Assembly: GCA_031835245.1 (NCBI GenBank)
Contig: JAVKOQ010000063.1
Span: forward strand, 124,001 to 188,000
Length of the DNA: 64,000 nt
DNA from: Balamuthia mandrillaris
Lineage: Eukaryota; Discosea; Longamoebia; Balamuthiidae
Direction: 5' to 3'
This document shows positions 48,756-60,297 of this stretch, piece after piece. How positions within the stretch are numbered: position 1 is the first letter of the stretch; every line of letters starts with the position of its first letter. The notes under the pieces were generated by a model, which made no database searches, was not told where the DNA came from, and saw only the letters and a list, made by a program, of their open reading frames with translations. The position numbers and the translations under genes are program-made.

Positions 48756-50425
48756 TTAGTGATGATGTGGCGGTGTGTTATCCTTCCTATTGTGTTGTCG
48801 TTCTTCTCTATCAGTGCTATGACGATGGCGGCTGCTGTGGCTGTGACTGCTGCGATGGGAAGAAGAAGACGAAGAAGAGCTGTGGTGGTGATCACGGCGA
48901 TGACGATGGTCATCTTTCTTGTCTCCTTCACCCTCGTGACGACTTTTGTCACTTGACTCACTGCGGTGAGGACGCTCATCATCTTCGCGGTGACGATGAG
49001 AACGAGAAGAGCGATCATCGTCGTGGCGGCGGTGATGATGGTGAGAACGCGATGAACGGTCACTGTCCTTTTCATCCCTGCTGCTGCGTGCTAGGATATC
49101 CTCTTGCCGTCGTGAGGGGTTTTCTTTGTTCTCTTTGCCAGCGTCTTTCTTCTTTGCTTCCTTCCTCTCTTTCTCTTCCACTTTGCTCAACCGGACAGCG
49201 CCAAATGTCATGAGTGGGGGCTCTATTCTAAACCCTTTCTGATCTTCCTTTTCCTTTTTCTTCTTCTTGTCCTTCTTGTGCCTCTTTCGCTCTTCCTTCT
49301 TCCTTTTCTTCTCTTTCTTGTGTTTACGTTTTCTGCTTCTTCGTTCCTCATCATCCCCCTCCTCATCGCTCTTGCGCCTTTCGCCTGCTTCCTTCCATTC
49401 CGCATCGTCGTGATGGTAATATTCTCCATCTGCCGCCTCCTCATCCTCTCTTGCTTCATGTTTGGCCTCCGCAAGCTGTCGTGCCTCCAGAACGCCCTCT
49501 CCCGGCAATTGTGTTGGTGCGCTCATTGCATGGTGGTGGTGCCTAACATTTGTGTTGGGCAAGAGAACAAACAACCAATGAAGGGTAAGGAAAAAGATCA
49601 CAAGAGAGAAGCAGAAAACGAGAGCCAGAGAGCGATGACATACGGCCCGTAGCCTAAACCAGCAACGCGGTCTTCGAGGGCATCGCTGACTGTTTCACGC
49701 TTGGTTAGCTCTTTGAGCTCAGCGGCGTCCAATTGCTTGGTAGAGCGGTGCTGTCGTTTTGGAGCGATACCTCTTGGAGCAACCAACAAAGATGTTAGGA
49801 AGAGGAAGAGGAAGAGGAAGAGGAAGAGGAAGAGGAAGAGGAAGAGGAAGAGGAAGAAGAGGAAGAGGAAGAGGAAGAGGAAGAGGAAGAGGAAGAGGAA
49901 GAGGAAGAGGAAGAGGAAGAGGAAGAGGAAGAGGAAGAGGAAGAGGAAGAGGAAGAGGAAGAGGAAGAGGAAGAGGAAGAGGAGCAAGCGTACAACAACT
50001 CGTTGCGAAGCTGCTCTTCCTGCCGCTTGATCTCCTCGATGCTGGGCGCTTCAGTGTTTTGGTTGCCGTCTTTGCTCCACCACAGGGGATTCGGTTTGCG
50101 GTTGTTGAACGTCGGTTTGCTAGTGGTATGCAACGAATGGCCTTTCAAGCAAGAAGATGGTCAGAGAGAAGATCAGTGAGGGGAAAAAAATAAATAAAAG
50201 AGCAAAGAAAAAGCGACAAAAGAAAGAAAACAAACCAAGATAGAATTCTTTGTATTTGTCTTCCTTCACTTGGTCCCAAGTAAACTCTGCAATGGCAAAG
50301 CAAATTAAATCCTAGTTAGTATTTCTGGCCTTGCCTTGGAACGGCATTTGAATGACACTCAACAACAACAACGTACGGTCCGCCCCACCGCGCGTGCCGC
50401 TGCGCCTGCCAGCACCCACAAACAT
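48756..50425 (-). CDS. MMTAG2-like (C1orf35 family) protein with Lys/Arg/Ser-rich tail
   Basis: From ATG 50425: MFVGAGRRSGTRGGADR, EFTWDQVKEDKYKEFYLGHS, NPLWWSKDG, IEEIKRQEEQLRNELL, spliced across a repeat-filled intron to LGIAPKRQHRSTKQLDAAEL and GLGYGP. This parallels the human multiple-myeloma-associated protein 2 family (GGxxxFxWExVKxDxxRExYLGxS, from memory), a nuclear phosphoprotein of uncertain function. The C-terminal ~270 residues are a charged low-complexity region: KHKKEKKRKKEERKRHKKD, then Ser/Arg/His/Asp repeats (RSSRSHHHHRRHDDDRSS), like splicing-associated RS proteins. The tail is much longer than in the animal protein as I recall it. Ends PPHHH. Confidence 0.75.
49798..49982. 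repeat. (GAGGAA)n hexanucleotide array filling an MMTAG2-like intron
   Basis: About 30 near-perfect GAGGAA copies on plus (TTCCTC on the transcribed strand), with one GAAGAG slip near 49857. The donor gtacgc and acceptor ctccaag lie within 20 bp of its ends, so the intron is essentially all repeat. It would read poly-Ser or Phe-Leu if translated. Confidence 0.97.
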
Positions 50426-50855
50426 GTTTGGTCTTTCTCGTTGCTGCGGCTGCTCTCCGCTTTCCTTTTCTTCTTTGCGTATTCTTGACCAGCAATGGTG
50501 CAGGTTTGCCGCACGATATGATCTTTTCGTGCTCACGTGTCCTTCTCTAAATTTCGAAAGGATGAGGTCAGCATAAGACTTGGTCATCTTTCGATATGTG
50601 CGTGTGCAACTGCCATATTTAGATATAGGTGACGTAAGAAATTAGCAGAGCAAAAAAAATTGAAATAGATTGCGGTAACGCATCCTCTGTGGGTTACGCC
50701 TTTGTCGCGCATTACAAGAACAACACACGAAAATAAATATAAAAATAAATATAGGGGAACGACCACATTCAATATCACCTGTCAAACAAAACTGCCGAAC
50801 AACAGCGGGACAAGTCAACAAGTCGATATAGGAACAGCAACAAAAAACAATACCG
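50426..50855. other. Bidirectional promoter region
   Basis: Head-to-head spacer between the MMTAG2-like and LRR genes; A/T-rich with two TCGATA-type sites (near 50587 and 50822). A minus-strand frame to 50587 is unsupported. Confidence 0.4.
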
Positions 50856-53800
50856 ATGGAGCCCTCTTCCTCGCCTGTGCTGGATGCGCTCCGCCGACAA
50901 TTTGGTGAGGACGGAAAAGCGGCCAACGCCTCCACCTCCCCCAACATGAAGAAGGAGCAGACGGTCAAGATCCTGAACGAGATCACCCCAAAGTTCAACA
51001 AAGAACGCTATATGGAGCGCCAAAGCGCGGCCTTCGAAAGCCTCGATGACATCATTTCTTCTCTGCGCGGGTCGGAAGCACCTTCTCCCAGGAGCTCTCC
51101 TCTTTGGAAGTCTTCTCCCAACTTTAACCCGAAGAAGAACGAACAACCGAAAGAAGCGGAGGAAGAGGATGAAGTCCACAGTCTCATCGTTCGTGCTTCC
51201 ATGCAGATAGACGCTCGCACCGCACAATTGGCTCTTGCCCAGGGAGGCAACCTCTCCGATGACTCTCGCTCGAGCTCTCCGTTGTCTTCTGCAACCAACT
51301 CTCTGCGCTCTTCGTCAAAGTCAAAGGCTCCACCCTCGCGAACACAATCCGACCGAGGCACTCAAAAGAAGGAAAAAGAAAAGGTGGAGGAAGGAAAGAG
51401 CGATGGCGGTGAAGAACAATCAGAAGCAGAAGAAGACGAAGACGACGAAGGAGACGAAGGAGAAGAATATCCAGAGTTGACTATTTATAACTCGTTGGAA
51501 GTACCTTATTGTTACCAACACATCTGTTATGAGTATCTCCACTATACCGACACCCCATTTTCATTTCCAAAAGGTGAACACCTTGTTCTTCTTGTTCTTG
51601 TTCTTGTTCTTGTTCTTGTTCTTGTTCTTCTTGTTCTTCTTCTTCTTCTTCTTCTTCTTCTTCTTCTTCTTCTTCTTCTTCTTCTTCTTCTTCTTCTTCT
51701 TCTTCGCTTTTTCTGCGTGTTATTCTAACCAATCCAACACGTATGTAGAAGCACAAACACAAAAACAAGAAGAAGCACCAGAGGAGTTCAGCTTGGAGGA
51801 CTACGAGCTGGAGGATGGCATGGAAGAGCCGAAAGATGGAATGCTGCCCTCATTCTTTGATCCAGAGGAGTACAAAGCCGCTCGCGAGGCCATCGTTAGC
51901 TTGGATTACGTGCCTCATCTGTTTGCTCGCCAACTGAGTGCTTTTCGTGGACCCGAGCATTATTCGAGCAAAGAGAAGTTGGAAGGCTTTTCGAACATAG
52001 GCTTCGCAAATACCAGCAAAACAACATATCTCAGTATCATAGACGAAAACTTGGACAAGAAACAACTAAAGCAACTTGGAAAAAAAGTTCATATACACAC
52101 ACTCTCTCCTTTCTTGTGTTGTTGTTACCCTTGGCTTACTCTTTCTTCCTTGTCGAAAATAAGATTTCACAGTACGACAACGTAGAAGCATGTATCATCA
52201 AAGGAGTGAAGCCGTTGGCCAAAGTGGACGACATAAAGCTTCCGCAGCTGCGTTACTTGGATTTGAGCGATTGCAACATATCTTCGCTCCGCTCGTTGAT
52301 CGCAATGTTGCGTCACTCGCCCAATCTTGAAGAGCTAGTTGTGGCTGGCAATCCCGTTGCTTCCGCTCCTGACCTTCGTGAAAAGGTTGTCTCATTTCTC
52401 TGCTTCTCTCTCTTTCTCGCTTGGTCCATTGCTTACAAGGGACATGCGAATAGGTAATCGGAACGTGTGGGTACATTCGTGTCATAGATGGTGCTGCTGT
52501 TTCAATAGATGAGAGGGTAGAGGCCATCGCTAAGCATGGCAGCAAAGAACAAAAGAAAAACATACAGCTGATCCGTTGGGATTGGGTCTTTTGCGACCTC
52601 CCCGATATTCGCAGTACCTATTTTTATATCTTTCCGTGTTTCCTTTCTCATTTTTCCCTTACTCTCCTCTCTCTCTCTCTCTCATCTTTGCTCAGGAATG
52701 ACAGAATGGGAACCCACAAAACTGACAAACCTGGTGATAAACGATGCTCAGCTGGAAGGTAAACTTGTGCTCCTATCGCTCGGCATCCGCGTCAAACTAA
52801 CAAGCACAATGGGCGTCCAACAGTCTTTCACGTGGGAAGTATGCCATGTTTGCAGGTGTTGAACCTGCGTGACAACAAGATAGCAGACGTACAGGGCAGT
52901 GGCATCGAACAATGCGAGCAACTGTGGTCCATCGATCTGTCCAACAACGCCATTGTAAAGATGACCGGCCTTTCTGCTTTCGCGTATGCTGTCCCCTTCT
53001 TATCTTCTCTCTTTTGTCACTCTGCTTTTGTGCTGATCAGCAGTTAACGTGTTCTGCAACAAAAGGTATGTGCCTAACTTAAAGGAGCTTTACTTGGCCG
53101 GAAACAAGGATGGCACCAAGGTTTTGAGCGAGAGCGAGTATAGGCCGCTTGTCATTGCTGTCACATGCGAGTTGAAAGGCTATAACCATGCCCCTGGCCT
53201 ACGCTCCCTTGATGGCAAGCTCATCAGCCTGGAGGAGCGCATTGAAGCTTTCGAACGGGTTCGTAACCTCCTCCACTTTCTCTGTTGGTGTTCTGTTCAA
53301 AAACACAAAGAAACACAGAGATATAGAAAGAAAAGGACACTAACGTTCAGCTCTCCTGTAGATAAAGTCCAAAAAGAGAAAGATAAGCATCGGAGAATAT
53401 CGTTGGGAGACGTACCTGATAGACTACTGTGGCCACCTGCAGATCCGCACACCCGAATATGCCAATCGCCTGCGACACCTCATGCTTCCCTCATGCCAAT
53501 TCACCAACGTCGATCTCTCTCCCTTTACCTCGCTGGAGTTGTTGGACCTCAGCGGCAACTTTCTGACCAAAGTGGAGGGCCTGGAGGCGCTCTCTCATCT
53601 AAAGTTTCTCAACCTCTCCGGCAATGTGAAGCTGAACCTTGTGGATACGTTGGAGCGGCTGGCCAAAGCCAAGACGCTTCAACAGGTGTCCTTTTGTCTG
53701 ACTGTGAAGGGTCATAAGAGACATCCCGACAACAAGAAGTACAGACAGACTGTATTGCAGGCTCTTCTTCATCGCAACGAAAAGCTCCGATGGCTCGACA

Positions 53801-56152
53801 ATGTAGCCCCCTTCTCTCATTTCCTTCATGTGCTTTTCTTTTGGTCTCACGTTGTATATTATTGTGCAGCAATGGATAGCCTTGGAAGAGCGTGTGGAGG
53901 CCTTTGCCAACAGTACTAAAACCAAAAAGGCTGATGTTGACAAGTATCGCTTTCATATTGCTCTTCTTGATAACATTCTAGAGGTTTCCCCCTCCCTCTT
54001 TCCTCTCTTTCTCTTGTTCTTCTTCTTTGTTCTTCATTCTTCGTTCTTCTTCGTTCTAACCTGCCGAATGATATAAAACTAGCCCAAAGCAATAACCACC
54101 TATAAGGCCTCAAAAATTCGAGTTGGATGTTCCCTCTATGATGCGGACCAAGTGACCTCTCTGTTGGGCCTCTGCAACCATTCCCTTGTGAACGAGGCTC
54201 TTGACTTCTCAGCCTTTTCACGCTTGAGGGAGCTCAACTTATCGCGGAATAAGCTCACTTCTTTCTCTGCCAAAGAAGGATTGGGAGGATTGGAGATGCT
54301 GCCCTCCCTCCGCGTCCTTGACTTGTCCTCCAATAACATCAAAAGCTCGTTGAAAGAGGTAGCCAACTACCTGGACAAGTTCCTTTTACTGGTACAATGC
54401 TTCCTTTTGATCTTGTCCTTCTTTCTTCTTTTAAAATGTGCTTACGTGCTATCGAACAGGAATGCATTTGCTTGAGGGACAATCCCGTCATGAAAGGAAA
54501 GGATGCTCGCACCAAGCTCATCACACTTTTACCAAAGATGAAGGAGATAACGTACCCGTTGCGTGTCATCGACACAGAGATCTCCATCACCGAACGGGTT
54601 GATATCCTCAAGAATGCAGGCATCATCTCGGAGCAACAGGGCGCCGAACTCTTGAAGAATGCTATTCTGTTCCAACGCGTACCTCCAAACATTAATATTT
54701 ATACTTCGGAGCGCAGCAAGGTTTGTTCTTCCTTCTTACTTAACGCGTCTTTCTTTCTTCTTCACTTCTGTGTTCTACAAGATGCTTATACTGCGCTTTA
54801 CCTGGTGTTAGTTATGTGCATTGAACCTGAGTATGTCAATGTTGTACGAGATAGATCTCAGCCCTTACGTCAACTTGGAGGTGGTGTTGCTGCGCCACAA
54901 CAAGCTGCAACACTTGGCAGGCACCGGCATTGACTCCCTCAAAAGACTGCGAGTGTTGGACCTTCGGGACAACCTTTTGGGCAGCATGGAGGAGGTAGTC
55001 GTCTCTGCGGTGTCTGTGTTGCCAGGCCTGACCTCGTTAGGCATCGAGGGCAACAAGTTTTCGCCAAGAGAGACCAGCTCCACCTGGAGGAAGCAGTTCT
55101 TGGCTCTTATCCCTGACTTCCACAAGAAGCACTACCGACTGCAATACCTGGATGAAGCGGTCATCACTCCTCAAGAGATCGTTTTAGCGTTTGATATTAC
55201 TTCTGAAAATGCTGTCTTTGAGGTTGCTCTTATGCGTCAGGTCAGTAATGAAACCATTATCTTCTATGCTTGTCTGCTGACTCTATACTCATGTTATTTT
55301 TCCTTCTCGTATTCTCGCAGATGAAAGGAGCTGCAAAACTAACTATGGAGGAATTGGACTTGGCCAACTGCCAGCTTTCACACGCTCCGCTTTCACCCTT
55401 CCAAAACCTAACTAGCCTAAACCTCGCCAACAACAAGATAGAAAGCATTAAAGGTCTGTTGCAGCTATTCTTACTTCTAGAGCAATTTGAAACAAACCCC
55501 TCACTTGCTCAATATGTTTGCTGCAGAGGTCAACATTGCCAAGATGACAAAGCTGACGAGCTTGGACATAAGCAACAACAAACTGGGTGACCTCTCGGAG
55601 TTGGCTGCCACTATAACAAAGCTCAAATCCCTCTCACAGGTCAGCTGCATTTCCATCTGTGATTTCTTTTGAAAACATAAGCCAACAGCCTCTTACAAAT
55701 GTTATCAGGTGACGGCCATTGGGAATCCTTGTTTCCCCGTAGACACCACCGAGCATAGAAGTCAGCTGCTCTCTCTCCTCTTGCAATCAGCTGATCCTTT
55801 GAAATTTACTCTCAAGTCCTTGAACCGCTCACCCGTATCTACCATTGACATCGTACGTTCTCTCTCTTTGCCCTCTTGCCCTCCCCTCGTGCTCATCTTT
55901 CCTTGTTTAACAGTGCACAAGCTTGGCCGAGTCCAAAGATGTGGATGTGCAAGCCATCCGCTTACAGCTTTGTTTGAGAGCACAGCAACTAAAGCCTTCC
56001 GACCCAACCAGCATCGTTTCATTGGATCTCTCGGCCAAGGGCTTTGTTGGTTTGGATGGCTTGCAAAACTTTGTGAACTTGACAAGGCTTGACCTCCAAC
56101 GGAATGCTCTCATTACAATCGAGGTACGTGCCTTAGCCGTTTGAGATAATAT

Positions 56153-56183
<31 letters not shown>

Positions 56184-56799
56184 CAGAGCGAAATGGAGTT
56201 CTGACACTTCTTTGCGGACCCTGCAGACAACTATCTTCCGACATCTACCTCAGCTGAGCTATTTGGACCTGCGGGAAAACGACCTACAGGAAGGAGTGGG
56301 CAAGATTTCTAAGGCCTTGGCCCACTGCCCTTCCCTGTCGGTGCTCTGCTTGAAGAACGCCACCAACGACAAGAAGCGGACGTGCTCCCCCAAGAACTAC
56401 GCCCACAAAGTGTTTAGCCTGCTGCCCTACCTTCAGATCCTCGACAACCTTCGCAACCCCTTTGGCAGTCCTCTCTCTTGGTTCCCTCCAACACGACCAT
56501 CAGAACAAGCACAACAACAGCTAACTCCAGACAAAGCAAAAGAGAAAGCCGAAGAGGCAGAAGAAGAAGAAGAAGAAGCTGTAAAAACCACAACAACAAA
56601 ACAAGGGAGACCAACAACAGGCAAGAGCAAAAGAGGGTACTCGGTGGCCACCATGAAGTTGCATCGGACCAAAGCACAAGAAGTGGCTAAGGCACAACAG
56701 CAATTGGAGGAAGGTGATGCCGCTTTGTCGCAGACGAATAACGATGCTGCTGAAGGAGAGGCTGTCACCGCCGCTGATGGTGAGAAAGAGCAGCCCTAA
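50856..56799 (+). CDS. Very large SDS22-type leucine-rich repeat protein
   Basis: About 1,450 residues over roughly 18 exons. The N-terminal ~230 residues are disordered, Ser- then Glu-rich. LRR blocks follow: LPQLRYLDLSDCNISSL, MPCLQVLNLRDNKIADV, FTSLELLDLSGNFLTKV, FSRLRELNLSRNKLTSF, LEVVLLRHNKLQHL, FQNLTSLNLANNKIESI, FVNLTRLDLQRNALITI, LPQLSYLDLRENDLQEG. Each block is closed by a cap-like segment: VIDGAAVSIDERVEAIAKH, LDGKLISLEERIEAFER, WIALEERVEAFANS, VIDTEISITERVDILKN, YLDEAVITPQEIVLAF. So it looks like an internally repeated LRR-plus-cap module. The C-terminus is Glu/Lys/Thr-rich. Likely a protein scaffold; related in style to multi-block LRRC9-like proteins, but I cannot assign a name. 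The exon 1 intron is a repeat array. Confidence 0.8.
51587..51706. repeat. (CTTGTT)n then (TTC)n array in LRR-gene intron 1
   Basis: GTTCTT hexamers pass into ~25 TTC triplets. Lies in a plus-strand intron (about 51574-51749), pyrimidine-rich on the sense strand. Confidence 0.95.
56153..56178. repeat. (GA)n in LRR-gene intron, purine on the sense strand
   Basis: Located between exons ending LQRNALITIE and starting TTIFRHLPQ; one of the few tracts with opposite polarity. Confidence 0.9.
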
Positions 56800-56846
56800 A
56801 ACCTCACCTTTCATTAATAATTGCCGTGGAATGTAACGTGCATTGC

Positions 56847-56847
<1 letters not shown>

Positions 56848-56890
<43 letters not shown>
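56848..56890. repeat. (GA)n in convergent spacer between LRR gene and TFIIIA
   Basis: GA tract about 50 bp past the LRR stop (56799) and 35 bp before the TFIIIA stop (56925). Confidence 0.9.
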
Positions 56891-56924
56891 CTAAAGAACA
56901 AAAGAGAGACCAGAGATGGGCTGA

Positions 56925-58540
56925 TCAAGAAGCTGCTTCTTGTTCGTTTAGTAGAGAAGGAAGTGGAGGGAACATGCCCACCCCAATATCTTCCTGATGT
57001 TCAGCTAAAGTAGCGCCGCTACTGGGAAGGCTGTGCTTTGTGAGGAGTTGGGCTTGCAGCAACATACTAGATGCCAACGCTTGTCCTTTTAGCCCTAAAA
57101 AGTCTTTGGCCACGTTGAATGGCTTGCTGGTGGGTGTTGTAGTAATGGCGAATGTATCATCCGTGGTCGTGTTCTGGTGTTCTTTTTTGACGACGTTCTC
57201 TGTGGAGGAGGCATCGCAGTCGTGGGCGCGCTTGTGTCGGGCGAGAACATGCTTATGAGCAAACGCCAAGCCACAACCCGGATAAGGGCAGATATGTGGT
57301 CGTTCGTTTGCGTGGGCACTCTTGGTATGTTGGTTAAGGTTTCCTTTCTGTTTCAGAAAGATTTAGCACGCAAAAACGAACATAAAGAAAAAAAAGCAAG
57401 GCATAATGTTTACCTTTGTGTAGGACTTTCCGCAAAGATTGCAGGTAAAGAGAGGCTTATTGTCAGAATGTAGGGAAGCAATGTGTCTTTGAAGATTGGA
57501 ACGTTTGGTAAATGTTTGGGGGCATTGAGGGCAACTAATGCGCTCTTTTTCTGATGGGTGACTTTCTTTGATATGCCGTCGTAGTTCTGAGTGCTTTGTG
57601 AAGGCCTCTCCACAGTTCTCCCATCCGCACACGTGCTTCTTCTGTGCTGTTTTGTTAATGTGTAAGCACAAGAGTGAAGCGAAGAAAGTAAAACAAATAA
57701 CAAGAACAACAAAAGAGCAGAGCAGAGAGAATTAAGAACAAGAGGGAGGAGAGGTAATGTTACCTTTATGGACTGAATCTACGTGTCGCTTCAGCTGAGT
57801 GGGGTAGTCAAAGGCCTTGGGACAGCCCTCATAGGTGCAAGGATAGGGACTTTCCCCAGAGTGCTTGCAGAGGTGTCGCCAAAGCAGCCTGTGCTTGGAG
57901 AAGCGCTGGTTGCAGCCCTCATAGGTGCATGCATAGGGTTTGGCCTCCTCGTTGTTGTGGAGCAGCTGGTGCCGCCGCAGGTGCTGCTGAGTGAAAAAGG
58001 CCTTGCCACAACCCTCCTCCTCGCACTTGAATGGCTTTTGGCCGGTGTGGAACAGCTGGTGACGAGTAAGGTGGTGGCTGCGACGAAAACGTTTCCCGCA
58101 ACCGGCATAACCACACACAAAGGGTTTCTGTAACAGGGAGCGACAGGTTACAGTGAAGTTTGTTGGAAGGAGGAGAGAAACGAACAAAAGAGGAAGAGAA
58201 GAGGTACCTCTCCGGTGTGTGTGCGTTGGTGCTGCTCCAGTTTCGCTTTGCGATTGAAACGCTTTTCGCAGCCCTCAAAGTCGCAAGCCCATACTTTTCT
58301 CTTGTGTGAATTCTTCTCTTCTTCCTCCTCCGCCTCTACTTCCTCCTCTTCCTCTACCGCCTCTTCCTCCTCGAGTCGCTGCTCGTCGCTGCTGCAGGGC
58401 TCCGGCGAGGGCCGCCACATGGAGTTTTGGGCGGAGCTTCTTCTCTTTCGCTTGCTGCCCACCACCACAACAACAAGTTCTTCTTCTCTCCCTTCCGCCA
58501 TTCTGAGTGACGGGACTGTGGTCTTGACCAAATCCTCCAT
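56925..58540 (-). CDS. TFIIIA: Transcription factor IIIA (nine C2H2 zinc fingers)
   Basis: RNA polymerase III factor for 5S rRNA genes; it also binds 5S RNA. ATG 58540 (MEDLVKTTVPSLRMAEG) is chosen because the frame upstream has no ATG. A ~90-residue leader is basic then very acidic (EEEEEVEAEEEEE). Nine fingers follow in order: CDFEGCEKRF, CGYAGCGKRF, CEEEGCGKAF, CTYEGCNQRF, CTYEGCPKAF, CGWENCGEAF, CPQCPQTFTK (shorter, CxxC), CNLCGKSYTK (CxxC), CPYPGCGLAF, each with a His pair. The count, the TGE/TGQ linker and the C-x4-C spacing in most fingers fit TFIIIA. The ~85-residue tail is Thr/Ser/Leu-rich, perhaps the TFIIIC-contact region. Four introns. Convergent with the LRR gene. Confidence 0.85.
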
Positions 58541-58690
58541 CTCAGCAGCTTGTACAGGTACCAGCTGGCCAAAGTGCGGGCGCGCGGCAGCGGCTGCAAG
58601 CACACCCCTTCCCCCTCCCTCTCCTTTGCAACAACCAGCTGCTGCTCTTCCCCAAGGACTGACTCCTCATACAAAATCAGTCCCAAATTC

Positions 58691-58760
58691 TGCCATACCC
58701 AGCCATTCCCAGCCATACCCAGCCATACCCATCCATGCCCAGCCATAGCCATCCATACCC
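58691..58760. repeat. Seven tandem decamers (AGCCATACCC) upstream of TFIIIA
   Basis: Units TGCCATACCC, AGCCATTCCC, AGCCATACCC x2, ATCCATGCCC, AGCCATAGCC, ATCCATACCC, 150-220 bp upstream of the TFIIIA ATG. GGGTATGGCT on the TFIIIA sense strand. Confidence 0.9.
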
Positions 58761-58888
58761 AGCCAACCTTATCCGTGCGTGCGGATCAAGGGGGTCTCTC
58801 TTCTGATTGGAAACCAAAGCCACTGCTCTGCTAGGACATCTGATCAGGGGTGAGAAGGGAGAAGATCAAAGAAGAAGCAGGAGGTTCA

Positions 58889-58919
58889 CTTGCACCTTAA
58901 CCTTTCCTGAAGGTGCAAG
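58889..58919. repeat. Perfect 10-bp inverted repeat, 11-nt loop
   Basis: CTTGCACCTT at 58889-58898 and AAGGTGCAAG at 58910-58919. It could form a hairpin in a 3' UTR of the gene to its right or be a dyad in the TFIIIA promoter. Confidence 0.7.
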
Positions 58920-59346
58920 CATGGCAAAGGAAGCCTGAAGAAGACTTGTTAATGTTTTAAAGCTTTTATTTTGTTTTGAGCTTCAGTGGTTGTTTTTAGA
59001 AGAAGAAGAAGACGAGAAGGAAAGGAGAGAAGGAAAGAACGAAAGAAAGAACTGTCTCATCTGTTCCTCAGAAGCGTTGCATGATGCATGAAATAATAAT
59101 GTCTTCATGTTGGAATGCCTGTGATTCCAAGTGCTCTAAGATTCTGCAATAGAATATATTCAAGTTGCCAACGTGCCTAGCAGACCCCATCACCAAAGTG
59201 CTAGAAACTCAGGTTAGCCTTGAGTGTCTCACCATTGCTTTGCTTCAACCGGCAGCAAAAAGAGTTGTTGATGTTTTGAGGGGAGGAAGTGGCCGTTAGA
59301 GCAGACTCGCTTGGCAAGGCTAGGGCCTACATCGGCGTGGCTGACG

Positions 59347-60297
59347 TCACGTTGTTGACGATGAACTTGTGGCAGCAACAACAGAAGTTGAGTGAGAGGT
59401 GGATACGGAAGGAGAGGAAGAGGTGACTGCTGTTGCATTAGAAGAGGCGGAGGTGGCAGCCGGAGGTGAGAGTAATGTTTCTGAGAGAAAGAGGGGAGTG
59501 GGGGACCAAGCCCTAAAGGTTGGAGAGGAAGGCATGGAGCCGAGGTACTGAGACGAGGGAGGGGGCATGTTGGTGTTTGCGGCAGCGAGCCGATGGTGAT
59601 GGTGATAGGCTTGTTGCTGCTGGACGCTCCACTTCATTTTCTGTTGCAGCTTTTCCAGCTTGAGCTGTTGCATTTCTCGCTTGAGTTCCAGGTGAGTGTC
59701 TCTTATCTCTTGGTTCACAGCTTTGATGTGTTGCAGCTCGTTGAGTATGGAGGTCAGCAGCTTTGCCTTGTGCTTAGACTCTGCGCTGTCATCATTGTTC
59801 GTGACCTCCTCTCCCGTTGTAGCAGTAGAAGTGTTCACAGAAGAGGAGGGAGCAAACGTCGTCGCAGCGGCAGAAGAAGGGGGAGCAGCAGGAGTTGTTG
59901 CACCGATTTTTGGTGTTGAACGCGGAGTGAGGTCCTCATAAGACAGTGGTCGAGGTTTAGTTTGTGTTGGGGAACGAGGAAGAGGTGAACGAGCAGAAGA
60001 GGCCTTCTGTTGCATTGATGATGCCTTTTGTGGTCGTTGTGGTGCCCTCCACTCTTGAAAGGAAGCGGAGGGAGCACCCGACACAGGGCTCTCGAATGGA
60101 GGATTAGCCGATCGATCTGGAGAGGTGAACCGCCGACGCTTGCCGTCCCCAGAGCGGCGCTCTCCCGTTGTGGCGGTGGTAGGGGCAGTTGACCCGTCGC
60201 TGCCGTCGCTTGGTTGCGCCGTCGCATCTGGCCTGCCCGTTGTGGCAGGGGGTTCACCGAACCTGCCGCCGCCATCATGCACCCGCTTCCTCTCCAT
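59347..60297 (-). CDS. Ser/Thr/Pro-rich protein with a central coiled coil
   Basis: Intronless 316-residue frame from ATG 60297. Basic, low-complexity N-terminal ~150 residues with a possible nuclear signal (GDGKRRRFTSPDR), then an amphipathic helix likely to form a coiled coil (LLTSILNELQHIKAVNQEIR, LELKREMQQLKLEKLQQKMK, about 59770-59630), a Gln/His patch (QQQQAYHHHH) and a Ser/Thr-rich tail. I do not recognise a family. A SPTPLFLS-type proline motif is present. The codon use and helix argue for a real gene; its role is unknown. Confidence 0.65.
   Translation of the reverse strand: MERKRVHDGGGRFGEPPATTGRPDATAQPSDGSDGSTAPTTATTGERRSGDGKRRRFTSPDRSANPPFESPVSGAPSASFQEWRAPQRPQKASSMQQKASSARSPLPRSPTQTKPRPLSYEDLTPRSTPKIGATTPAAPPSSAAATTFAPSSSVNTSTATTGEEVTNNDDSAESKHKAKLLTSILNELQHIKAVNQEIRDTHLELKREMQQLKLEKLQQKMKWSVQQQQAYHHHHRLAAANTNMPPPSSQYLGSMPSSPTFRAWSPTPLFLSETLLSPPAATSASSNATAVTSSSPSVSTSHSTSVVAATSSSSTT

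Larger units (their letters stand above)
58541..59346. other. Spacer upstream of TFIIIA
   Basis: About 800 bp between the TFIIIA start and the stop of the next minus-strand gene. It contains a decamer array (58691-58760) and a 10-bp inverted repeat (58889-58919). No coding segment is supported. Confidence 0.6.

Noticed and set aside
49759-50193. Apparent Arg-Gly or Lys-Arg repeat proteins on the plus strand
   Set aside because: They are translations of the GAGGAA intron array of the minus-strand gene.
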